10,686 nt of DNA. It comes from Clostridiales bacterium (GTDB taxonomy: Bacteria; Bacillota; Clostridia; Lachnospirales; Lachnospiraceae). How positions within the stretch are numbered: position 1 is the stretch's first letter; each line of letters starts with the position of its first letter. Made by a program: the position numbers and the translations under genes. The notes below the pieces were generated by a model. The model saw nothing but the letters and a program-made list of their open reading frames with translations, did no database searches and was not told where the DNA came from. Where the stretch lies: contig JAJPYU010000182.1 in assembly GCA_021204765.1 (NCBI GenBank), forward strand, positions 1 through 10,686, in the 5' to 3' direction. This document shows positions 1 to 5,370 of the stretch, piece after piece.

Positions 1-1545
1 CCCCCTAACTTCTATAATAGGCCCTCCGGTATTTTCAATGTACGCCCTCGTGATCGTCACGCGCCCGATATTGTCGTCTTTCGGAATCTCATACATGATA
101 TCCAGCATCAGGTCCTCCAATATGGAGCGCAGCGCCCTGGCACCTATCTTCTTCTCCTTCGCCTTTTGTGCGATGGATCTCAGCGCATCCTCCTCGAACT
201 CCAGATCCACCTCATCCATGGCCAGCAGCTTCTGGTACTGCTTGATTATGGCATTCTTCGGCTTGCGCAGGATCTGCACCAGCATGTCCTCTGAGAGGGC
301 GTCCAGCGAGAAGAGTATGGGCAGCCGCCCGATAAATTCCGGTATCATTCCGAATTTCCTCAGATCCTCCGTGGTAACATAGCGGAAAATATTTTCCTCG
401 TCATCATATTTATCTTTCAGATCTGCCCGAAAGCCGATGGCGGCATGCTCATTGAGCCGCTCCTTTATGATATCCTCCAGTCCGGGGAAAGCCCCGCCGC
501 AGATGAAAAGGATATTTGAGGTGTCCACCGTGGTCATGGGAACCATGGCGTTCTTGTTCATGGCACCCACCGGCACCTCCACCTCGGAGCCCTCAAGCAG
601 CCTCAGCAATCCCTGCTGCACTGACTCGCCGCTGACATCCCGCTGGGTGGCGTTCTTTTTCTTAGCCAGCTTGTCTATCTCATCTATGAAAATGATGCCG
701 TGCTCCGCTTTCTCCACGTCATTGTCCGCCGCAGCCAGCAGCTTAGAGACCACGCTCTCCACATCGTCGCCGATATATCCCGCCTCGGTAAGGGAGGTGG
801 CGTCGGCCACTGCCAGAGGGACATTAAGCAGTCTCGCCAGGGTCTTCACCAGATATGTCTTGCCACAGCCGGTGGGTCCCACCATCAGCATGTTGGACTT
901 CTCTATCTCCACGCCGTCGTCCACCAGGTTCTTTGACTGGGACACTCTCTTGTAATGGTTGTAAACCGCCACAGACATGACTTTCTTGGCGTGATCCTGC
1001 CCGATGACGTATTCGTCCAGGCTGGCCTTTATCCTGTGGGGTGCCGGCATTTTCTTTATATCAATGGCCGGTTCAGCATCCTGCTTATCCTCTTTCGGCT
1101 TTTTCTTCTTCACTTTCTGCTGGCCGCCGCCCAGCATTCCCGCCAGATCGGCCATGTTGATGAAGCTGATGCTGGGCTTCTTTCCTTCATTGTTTTTAAA
1201 CATATCGCTGATGTCAATGTCCATGGAAGGCATTCCCGGATAGAGCCCGCCGATATTTGCCATGCCGTCAAAAGTCTTCTGCATACAGTCCTCGCAGATG
1301 CAGATATTATTCGGCATGCGAAAGAGCTTCCCACACTTGCTCCCCGGGCGGTGGCACATCATGCAGAATTCCTCGATGTCGTCATCCTTTTTGCCGTCTG
1401 TCGGCTTCCTGTCAGGGACATCGGGGCTGGTCGTGCTCCCGGCAGGAGCAGTGTCCTTTCCCTCATCGGCGACTGTCACTTCAGCCGCCCCGGTATCCTT
1501 AATCTCTTCAGTATCATTCTCTCTCAAATCTTTGTCATCTGCCAT
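1..1545 (-). CDS. clpX: ATP-dependent Clp protease ATP-binding subunit ClpX (atypical, 3' end outside window)
   Basis: AAA+ unfoldase that feeds substrates to ClpP in the cytoplasm. 515 codons are visible with no stop; the last residues read GGPIIEVRG. Seen: zinc-finger cysteines C61, C64, C84, C87; Walker A GPTGCGKT (223-230); pore loop GYIG (257-260); Walker B IIFIDEID (284-291); sensor/arginine-finger region IPEFIGRLP (401-409); sensor-2 GAR (468-470). The ClpP-docking IGF tripeptide is intact at 370-372. Two features are unusual. The zinc finger is preceded by about 60 acidic, Thr/Asp-rich residues, whereas in canonical ClpX it lies near the N-terminus. The RKH substrate-entry loop of E. 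coli ClpX aligns here to N330-K331-N332. Start: ATG at 1545, preceded by GGAG with 7-nt spacing. It follows thiD rather than the usual tig/clpP neighbours, so it may be a second, specialised ClpX. Family assignment is firm; paralogue status is inferred. Confidence 0.93.
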   Translation of the reverse strand, partial: MADDKDLRENDTEEIKDTGAAEVTVADEGKDTAPAGSTTSPDVPDRKPTDGKKDDDIEEFCMMCHRPGSKCGKLFRMPNNICICEDCMQKTFDGMANIGGLYPGMPSMDIDISDMFKNNEGKKPSISFINMADLAGMLGGGQQKVKKKKPKEDKQDAEPAIDIKKMPAPHRIKASLDEYVIGQDHAKKVMSVAVYNHYKRVSQSKNLVDDGVEIEKSNMLMVGPTGCGKTYLVKTLARLLNVPLAVADATSLTEAGYIGDDVESVVSKLLAAADNDVEKAEHGIIFIDEIDKLAKKKNATQRDVSGESVQQGLLRLLEGSEVEVPVGAMNKNAMVPMTTVDTSNILFICGGAFPGLEDIIKERLNEHAAIGFRADLKDKYDDEENIFRYVTTEDLRKFGMIPEFIGRLPILFSLDALSEDMLVQILRKPKNAIIKQYQKLLAMDEVDLEFEEDALRSIAQKAKEKKIGARALRSILEDLMLDIMYEIPKDDNIGRVTITRAYIENTGGPIIEVRG

Positions 1546-1637
1546 CTTTTCACTCCACTCTTTTCTGCCTTTGCTATACAAACTACTGGGGAATATTGAT
1601 GCTAAACTCACATGCTCAGTTCGTGAGCACCGCAACA

Positions 1638-1666
1638 TTATAAAAGTACAACACCCCGCAAGCAAT
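1638..1666 (-). promoter_or_regulatory. Candidate clpX promoter
   Basis: On the minus strand there is a perfect -10 TATAAT (1638-1643), a 17-bp spacer and a weak -35 TTGCTT (1661-1666). Transcription would start near 1631 and give a leader of about 85 nt before the clpX ATG. Just inside that leader is a small hairpin, TGCTCA/TGAGCA with a 5-nt loop (1613-1629). I see no CIRCE or CtsR-type operator. The -35 and spacer lie within the larger inverted repeat at 1653-1693. Confidence 0.5.
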
Positions 1667-1693
1667 GCTAAGTATAGCATAATCGCGGGGTGA
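1653..1693 (-). terminator. Long imperfect hairpin between thiD and clpX
   Basis: The outer arms CACCCCGC (1653-1660) and GCGGGGTG (1686-1693) are perfect. Inside, ATGCTA (1666-1671) pairs with TAGCAT (1676-1681) around an AGTA loop, with small unpaired stretches between the two stems. On the minus strand the stem is followed by a T-rich but interrupted tract (TTGTACTTTTATAAT). It could end thiED transcription. Because it also covers the -35 region of the candidate clpX promoter, it could be an operator instead. Confidence 0.5.
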
Positions 1694-1774
1694 TTACTAT
1701 AAAAATATTGTTAATTCAGACGGCTGCTGCCCATACGGTAGCCTGGACAGACATATGTACGCTTCAGGCTCGCT

Positions 1775-2644
1775 TTACACCATCCATCCGTGATCCAGAG
1801 GCCCGCTGCCATGCCCCAGGTCCAGACCGGCTTTCAGTGCGCCGGTAATATATGCTTTTGCGTCCCAAATCGCATCGGGCAGATCCATGCCTTTTGCAAG
1901 CCCGGCTGCTATCGCGCTGGACAGGGTGCATCCCGTTCCGTGGGTGTTTGGATTATCTATGCGCTCCCCGGTAAACCAGGTGAAATCTCCGTCCTGATAG
2001 AGCAGGTCGTCGGCATCATTGACGCTGTGGCCGCCTTTTAAGAGAACCGCGCATCCATATGTCTCCCCTATGATCGCAGCCGCAGCCTCCATCTCCTTAC
2101 CGCTCCGGATCTTCCCGGTTTTAAGCAGGCTTGCCTGTCTGTTTTCCGCCGCATTGCCGGATTTCCTTGCCGGTTTGTCATTTTCCCTGACACTAATATA
2201 GGAAGAGATCAGCAGCTCAGCTTCCGGGATATTGGGCGTGATCACCGTCGCCAGCGGGAAAAGCTCAGTCTTCAATACCTCCACTGCGTCATCACGCAGC
2301 AGCCTGCTCCCGCTGGTGGAGACCATCACCGGATCCAGGACGATATTCTTCGGCGCATAGGATCTCAGCCGCTCCGAAATTACCCTGATGAGCTCCGCCG
2401 AGGAGACCATACCGATCTTCACCGCATCCGGGAAAATGTCGGTGAAGACGCAGTCCAGCTGCTGCCGCAGAAATTCCGGGGTGCTCTCCTGCACCGCCGC
2501 CACCCCTGTGGTATTCTGGGCCGTCATGGCTGTGATGACGCTCATGGCGTAGACACCGTTCGCCATCATGGTCTTTAAGTCCGCCTGTATCCCGGCACCG
2601 CCGGAGCAGTCGCTGCCGGCTATCGTCAAAGCTGTTTTTCTCAT
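1775..2644 (-). CDS. thiD: Hydroxymethylpyrimidine/phosphomethylpyrimidine kinase ThiD
   Basis: Cytoplasmic kinase of the ribokinase fold that phosphorylates HMP and then HMP-P to HMP-PP, the pyrimidine half of thiamine phosphate. Seen: N-terminal AGSDCSGGAGIQADLKT (9-25), the start of the family signature; KIGMV (76-80); LDPVMVSTSG (103-112); TPNIPEAE (136-143); KGGH (203-206); and the catalytic anion-hole motif THGTGCTLSSA (234-244) with C239. It is 289 residues against about 266 for E. coli ThiD. The excess is a charged, low-complexity insert at roughly 150-183, between the TPNIPEAE strand and the next helix, which probably forms a surface loop. The ATG at 2644 overlaps the thiE stop (ATGA) and has AGGAG 7-8 nt upstream inside thiE, so translation is probably coupled. 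ThiD and ThiE catalyse consecutive steps. Confidence 0.96.
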   Translation of the reverse strand: MRKTALTIAGSDCSGGAGIQADLKTMMANGVYAMSVITAMTAQNTTGVAAVQESTPEFLRQQLDCVFTDIFPDAVKIGMVSSAELIRVISERLRSYAPKNIVLDPVMVSTSGSRLLRDDAVEVLKTELFPLATVITPNIPEAELLISSYISVRENDKPARKSGNAAENRQASLLKTGKIRSGKEMEAAAAIIGETYGCAVLLKGGHSVNDADDLLYQDGDFTWFTGERIDNPNTHGTGCTLSSAIAAGLAKGMDLPDAIWDAKAYITGALKAGLDLGHGSGPLDHGWMV

Positions 2645-3291
2645 AGAAAATCTCCTGTTAAATTTATGTTTAGTTCATTCTTTAACTGTTCTGTAGCATT
2701 TTTAATATTTTTCTGTGCAAACACTGCGCTGACTATCGCGACACCGGCGATGCCGCTGCCTTTAAGCTGCGTGACATTTTCCGCCGTAATGCCTCCGATG
2801 GCGGCCACCGGGATATCGACAGCATGACAGATCGCGGCGAGGGTCTCACGGCTGATGCGCTTTGCGTCACCCTTGGTGGCGGTCCCGAAGACATCACCGA
2901 CTCCCAGGTAGTCCGCGCCTAGCTGCTGCGCCAGAAGTGCCTGCTCCGCAGTCCGTGCTGACACCCCGATAATCGCCTCCGGCCCAAGTATCTTCCGTGC
3001 CTCTCCCGGATCCATGTCCTCCTGCCCCAGGTGCACCCCGGCGGCGTCCACCGCCCCTGCGATTTCCACATCATCATTTATGATAAGGGGCACACCGTAT
3101 CTGTCGCAGAGCTCCTTTATCTCCCGCGCCTCTGCGAGAAATTCCTCTTTTCCCAGGCTCTTTTCCCTCAACTGCAGCATGGTGATCCCGCCCATAAGGG
3201 CCTCCTCCACCTGCTGGGCCAGAGTTTTCTGACCTAACCATGACCTATCAGTCACAGCATATAAAATTAAGTCTTTTTTCTCACAATTCAC
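2641..3291 (-). CDS. thiE: Thiamine phosphate synthase ThiE
   Basis: Joins HMP-PP (made by ThiD) to thiazole phosphate to give thiamine monophosphate; a cytoplasmic TIM-barrel enzyme. Seen: VTDR (13-16), QLREK (40-44), INDDV (71-75), GVHLGQED (85-92), GVSART (109-114), YLGVGDVFGTATK (128-140), AIGGI (164-168) and GVAIVSA (183-189), all in the family order. The length of 216 residues is typical. The start is GTG at 3291. Its ribosome site is weak (GGTGA about 7 nt upstream) and no ATG lies nearby, so the exact start is less certain than the gene. The short leader contains a strong hairpin (3315-3348) and no recognisable TPP riboswitch. Confidence 0.96.
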   Translation of the reverse strand: MNCEKKDLILYAVTDRSWLGQKTLAQQVEEALMGGITMLQLREKSLGKEEFLAEAREIKELCDRYGVPLIINDDVEIAGAVDAAGVHLGQEDMDPGEARKILGPEAIIGVSARTAEQALLAQQLGADYLGVGDVFGTATKGDAKRISRETLAAICHAVDIPVAAIGGITAENVTQLKGSGIAGVAIVSAVFAQKNIKNATEQLKNELNINLTGDFL

Positions 3292-3314
3292 GCTGATTCA
3301 CCAATAACGAGGAA

Positions 3315-3348
3315 GAACCCCTGAGGAGCTACCCCTCCTCAGGGGTTC
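3315..3348 (-). terminator. Perfect 14-bp hairpin between the plsY-like gene and thiE
   Basis: The left arm GAACCCCTGAGGAG (3315-3328) and right arm CTCCTCAGGGGTTC (3335-3348) are exact complements around a 6-nt loop. On the minus strand the stem is followed by a moderately T-rich run (TTCCTCGTTATT). It is probably the terminator of the plsY-like gene. It ends only 23 nt before the thiE GTG, so if thiE is transcribed from further upstream it would act as an attenuator or as a 5' structure on the thiED mRNA. Confidence 0.7.
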
Positions 3349-3389
3349 GTTGTGCCCGAATGTAATGCTGCTATCATTCGTCCGCCCAC

Positions 3390-3418
3390 AATGTAACATA
3401 TATATCTTCGACTTGCAA
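3390..3418 (-). promoter_or_regulatory. Weak candidate thiED promoter
   Basis: Minus-strand TTGCAA (3413-3418), a 17-bp spacer and TACATT (3390-3395), each 4/6 to consensus. It lies just after the plsY-like stop and upstream of the 14-bp hairpin. The -35 sits in the palindrome ACTTGCAAGT (3411-3420). It is the best candidate seen in this gap but not strong. Confidence 0.3.
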
Positions 3419-3421
3419 GTG

Positions 3422-4081
3422 TTAGTTTAACATATTCCCCATCTCTCCCTCGGACATTCCGGACTGGGGAATGGTGTCGGCATCCTCGCTCTTTAACTCC
3501 ACATACAGGCACTTTATGATGATGACCGTGGCGAGGATGGCAAAAGCCCGCGTATATATGGGATTCTGCCCGAAGATCAGGGTCATTGCCAAAAAACATC
3601 CGAATACGAATATGGTCCGGCGATGCTGATGCTTAAAGCGCAGCACAAACTTGGCAAGTATGTAGAGCGCCACCATAAATAGTGCCAGCCTGCATTGGAG
3701 AAACACGCATATCAGAGCCCCGCAGGCGGGAGCCACTCCCAGGCCGCCGTTCCCATAATGGAAAATGGAGAACATATGCCCCAGCACCGGCGCAATGATG
3801 ATGAGCCCGAACAGGGTCGTCCGCTCCTCCACGGGTATCAGAGCCAGCCCGATCGCCACCGGCAGAAAGCCCTTCCCGAACTCGAATATCCCGGTCAGTA
3901 TGCCCAGCTTCGCGCCGCAGTACTTCAAGACGTTTGACGTACCCGGATTGCCGTCCTCGCTGACCTGTTCGATGTCAATCCCCCTGGCGACTCTGGGCAC
4001 CACCTTCGCGAAGAGCACGCTGCCCAACAGGAATCCAAATACACTTATTAAAATAACCAATGTCTGATATGTCACGATCAT
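3422..4081 (-). CDS. PlsY-like membrane protein (glycerol-3-phosphate acyltransferase family, divergent)
   Basis: 219 residues with about five or six hydrophobic segments (near 7-29, 58-83, 88-107, 118-147, 155-172, 178-193), so an integral membrane protein. It resembles PlsY, which moves an acyl group from acyl-phosphate to glycerol 3-phosphate. Motif 1 is recognisable: GIDIEQVSEDGNPGTSN (34-50) against a family pattern of the GSGNxGxTN kind. Motif 2 is FEFGKGFLPV (66-75). Motif 3 is poor: the usual FKGGKGVAT after GH is GNGGLGVAP here (110-118), so both lysines are lost. The acidic residues near 198-201 and 211-213 follow the last hydrophobic segment. Start: ATG at 4081, with an in-frame stop four codons upstream; the ribosome site is weak (AGAGAAAA). 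It has its own strong promoter (4131-4158) and a hairpin after it. Family membership is likely, but retained acyltransferase activity is uncertain. Confidence 0.75.
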   Translation of the reverse strand: MIVTYQTLVILISVFGFLLGSVLFAKVVPRVARGIDIEQVSEDGNPGTSNVLKYCGAKLGILTGIFEFGKGFLPVAIGLALIPVEERTTLFGLIIIAPVLGHMFSIFHYGNGGLGVAPACGALICVFLQCRLALFMVALYILAKFVLRFKHQHRRTIFVFGCFLAMTLIFGQNPIYTRAFAILATVIIIKCLYVELKSEDADTIPQSGMSEGEMGNMLN

Positions 4082-4094
4082 AAGTTTTCTCTAT

Positions 4095-4115
4095 ATCGCT
4101 ATCGTTATTAGCGAT
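4095..4115. promoter_or_regulatory. Inverted repeat ATCGCTA-N7-TAGCGAT
   Basis: Perfect 7-bp arms (4095-4101 and 4109-4115) with a 7-nt spacer. It lies in the short leader of the plsY-like mRNA, just downstream of the expected start near 4124. A further TAGCGAT copy (4135-4141) overlaps the -10 element of the same promoter. The position and symmetry suggest a repressor operator. The cognate regulator is not visible in this window. Confidence 0.5.
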
Positions 4116-4130
4116 TTCCTCCGCCTCATT

Positions 4131-4158
4131 ATTATAGCGATAAAAAATCCTTTGTCAA
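4131..4158 (-). promoter_or_regulatory. Strong sigma-A promoter of the plsY-like gene
   Basis: Minus strand: consensus -35 TTGACA (4153-4158), 16-bp spacer and consensus -10 TATAAT (4131-4136), predicting a start near 4124 and a leader of about 43 nt. The -35 lies in the loop of the 11-bp inverted repeat 4142-4167, and the -10 touches an ATCGCTA motif. Confidence 0.75.
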
Positions 4159-4167
4159 GGATTTTTT
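4142..4167. repeat. 11-bp inverted repeat around the -35 box
   Basis: AAAAAATCCTT (4142-4152) and AAGGATTTTTT (4157-4167) flank a 4-nt centre. With A and T runs on both sides, this has the form of a weak bidirectional intrinsic terminator. It also contains the -35 element of the plsY-like promoter, so one piece of DNA may stop upstream transcripts and start the next one. Confidence 0.6.
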
Positions 4168-4238
4168 GGAGGTACCTCGTTAAGTTAATATTGCTCACAC
4201 GGCAGCCACATGCACATGCGCAATCTCATCGGTAACTC

Positions 4239-4275
4239 AAAAAGAGAGGTACAAGCCTTGCTCATGCCTCCCTTT
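4239..4275 (-). terminator. Hairpin with T-tract in the leader region
   Basis: On the minus strand AAAGGGAGG (plus 4267-4275) pairs with CCTCTCTTT (plus 4241-4249), with one G-T pair. A second inner stem closes a small loop. The stem runs directly into TTTTT (4239-4243). It looks like an intrinsic terminator for a transcript starting near 4433. A small 5-bp hairpin ACGAC/GTCGT (4281-4294) precedes it. Confidence 0.55.
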
Positions 4276-4293
4276 CCAATACGACCTCAGTCG

Positions 4294-4380
4294 TTACTTT
4301 CTCTCTGAAATAGTGCCGGTAAACATAAATCTGAATACCTGCGCGTACTCACGAAAGAATTTAAATAGACCGCTTTTTAT
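4294..4380 (-). other. Possible 28-codon small ORF with ATA start (doubtful)
   Basis: A clear GGAGG (4390-4394) lies 9 nt before an ATA codon that opens a 28-residue frame ending in TAA. The peptide is rich in Phe and basic residues (KSGLFKFFREYAQ near its start). No ATG, GTG or TTG is available at the right distance, because an in-frame TGA lies three codons upstream of the ATA and the next ATG is codon 19. The frame is placed after a candidate promoter and before a hairpin with a T-tract, as a leader peptide or tiny gene would be. ATA initiation is rare and a frame this short is common by chance, so I do not call it a gene. Confidence 0.2.
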
Positions 4381-4411
4381 TTTAAGTCACCTCCCTGAAC
4401 CATCCATGCAA

Positions 4412-4439
4412 ATCGCTTACATTCGATGATTGTAGCGAT
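4412..4439. promoter_or_regulatory. Imperfect inverted repeat at the start site of the upstream promoter
   Basis: ATCGCTTACA (4413-4422) faces TGTAGCGAT (4431-4439), complementary apart from one extra T. The core ATCGCT/AGCGAT is the same as in the repeats at 4095-4115 and 4135-4141. It spans the predicted start near 4433 of the promoter at 4440-4468, a position expected for an operator. Confidence 0.45.
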
Positions 4440-4468
4440 ATGTTATCATAATGCACCTAAATTTGCAA
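4440..4468 (-). promoter_or_regulatory. Candidate promoter upstream of the small-ORF region
   Basis: Minus strand: -35 TTGCAA (4463-4468), 17-bp spacer, -10 TAACAT (4440-4445), helped by an extended TGn just before the -10. It would produce a leader running through the possible small ORF and the hairpins towards the plsY-like gene. Confidence 0.4.
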
Positions 4469-4578
4469 GTAGATTTCCCGGGATTTTGTGAAAATTTACA
4501 ACAAATTCACTTATTCTCCTTCTTGCACAAATGGAATGGTCTGTGAGGTACCGCAGATTGGCGAAGCTGCACATTTTT

Positions 4579-5196
4579 TCAGGCCTTCTTCGCTATGAAA
4601 ATTATCCAATGCTTATCCGGATTGCGCTCTGTGGTCACACTGGTGAAGCCGGCACCTTTAAGATACGCCCGCAGCTCGTCCTCCTTATATACCTTAGTGC
4701 CGGAGATCTCGTCCTCCCAGGCCTTCTCCTCCTCGTGGTCACCGTCGGCCTCGTTGCAGATGAAGAATCTGCCGCCGGGAGCCAGGACGCGGTAAATCTG
4801 TTTAAAAGCTTTCGGCAGATCAGGCCAGAAATATATGGTCTCGAAGGCGGTGACCAGATCGAAGCTGCCATCAGCGTAGGGCAGCTCCATGACATTTCCC
4901 GGCTCTATGGTGCAGCGGCCCTCTTTTATAGCAGTCGCATTAAACTTCCTGCTGGCTTTCACGCTGACATTTGAATAATCGATGCCGGTGACCTTCGCCT
5001 CCGGGCACTTCCCCAGCAGCTTCGCTACATTGGCACCGCCGCCGCAGCCCACCTCCAGGATATTTTTGACTCCATCCAGCTCCAGATGCGAATATCCCCA
5101 TGCGGACAGCTCCGCATGCGCTCCGCCATTCATCCGATTCAGCACTATTCTCCCGCCGATCCCTTTCGGCTTGCGGGCGTTCTCCCGTAAACTCAT
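4579..5196 (-). CDS. Class I SAM-dependent methyltransferase
   Basis: 205 residues with the Rossmann-type methyltransferase fold. Seen: motif I ILEVGCGGGANV (46-57), which binds SAM; the acidic residue ending strand 2 in GIDYS (71-75, D73); an acidic/aromatic motif near DLVTAFETIYFWPD (113-126); and motif III-like RVLAPGGRFFICNE (136-149). It resembles the Methyltransf_11/UbiE-like group. The substrate cannot be read from the sequence and the neighbours give no pathway. An upstream extension to 5316 is open, but the ATG at 5196 has AAAGGA 8 nt before it and gives a normal N-terminus. Its promoter (5249-5277) also lies downstream of the longer start, which supports 5196. No convincing terminator follows the stop. 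Confidence 0.88.
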   Translation of the reverse strand: MSLRENARKPKGIGGRIVLNRMNGGAHAELSAWGYSHLELDGVKNILEVGCGGGANVAKLLGKCPEAKVTGIDYSNVSVKASRKFNATAIKEGRCTIEPGNVMELPYADGSFDLVTAFETIYFWPDLPKAFKQIYRVLAPGGRFFICNEADGDHEEEKAWEDEISGTKVYKEDELRAYLKGAGFTSVTTERNPDKHWIIFIAKKA

Positions 5197-5248
5197 ATTT
5201 CCATTCCTTTCCTGTTTCCCGACGAACTCATTTTTTGCGGGCGCCCTT

Positions 5249-5277
5249 AGTATATAGTAAAAAGAAAAAATTGTAAA
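5249..5277 (-). promoter_or_regulatory. Promoter of the methyltransferase gene
   Basis: Minus strand: -35 TTTACA (5272-5277, 5/6), 17-bp A/T-rich spacer and -10 TATACT (5249-5254, 5/6). The start is expected near 5242, about 45 nt before the ATG. It diverges from the aspS promoter 34 bp away. Confidence 0.65.
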
Positions 5278-5310
5278 CATGAGTTTTCGGGCAGGATACA
5301 CTGTCTGCGC

Positions 5311-5339
5311 TTGCAATAATCGGCGAAATATGCTATCTT
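5311..5339 (+). promoter_or_regulatory. Promoter of the aspS-gatCAB operon
   Basis: Plus strand: -35 TTGCAA (5311-5316), 17-bp spacer and -10 TATCTT (5334-5339), with an extended TGC directly before it. The start is expected near 5346, leaving about 25 nt of leader. There is therefore no room for a T-box leader, a regulator known for some clostridial operons of this kind. Confidence 0.55.
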
Positions 5340-5370
5340 TTTCCCAGTACGTTTATTGGAGTATTCTTTT

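Larger units (their letters stand above)
4082..4578. other. 497-base intergenic region with layered control signals
   Basis: This is the only gap over 300 bases. Going leftwards on the minus strand it holds: a stretch after the methyltransferase stop (4578-4470) with no clear signal; a candidate promoter and operator-like repeat (4468-4412); a strong ribosome-site-like GGAGG and a doubtful small ORF (4394-4294); two hairpins (4281-4294, 4239-4275); about 70 bases with nothing recognised; then the 11-bp repeat, the strong promoter and a second operator-like repeat (4167-4095). I recognise no tRNA, rRNA, known riboswitch or insertion sequence. Confidence 0.6.

Noticed and set aside
437..955. 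172-codon open frame on the plus strand.
   Set aside because: It is the complement of the clpX AAA+ domain, has low-complexity Ser-rich content and no ribosome site.
955..1693. Several overlapping plus-strand frames (955-1599, 1262-1693).
   Set aside because: They lie opposite clpX and its promoter, with no domain and no ribosome site; clpX explains this DNA.
3339..3599. 86-codon minus-strand frame overlapping the end of the plsY-like gene.
   Set aside because: It is out of frame with the membrane protein, starts inside it and covers the hairpin; composition is His/Arg-rich shadow sequence.
4185..4265. 26-codon ATG frame on the minus strand (begins MSKACTSLFE).
   Set aside because: Its ATG lies only 1 nt after GGGAGG and the frame overlaps the terminator-like hairpin, so it is best explained as part of that structure.
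4540..4580. GAGGTACCGCAG followed by a short stem and TTTTTT on the plus strand resembles the end of a T-box leader.
   Set aside because: The match to the T-box core is partial, the stem is only 4-5 bp, no upstream T-box architecture is seen, and the next DNA on that strand is antisense to the methyltransferase gene, with aspS 800 bases away.
5197..5316. N-terminal extension of the methyltransferase by 40 residues.
   Set aside because: The promoter at 5249-5277 would lie inside it, and a better ribosome site precedes the ATG at 5196.
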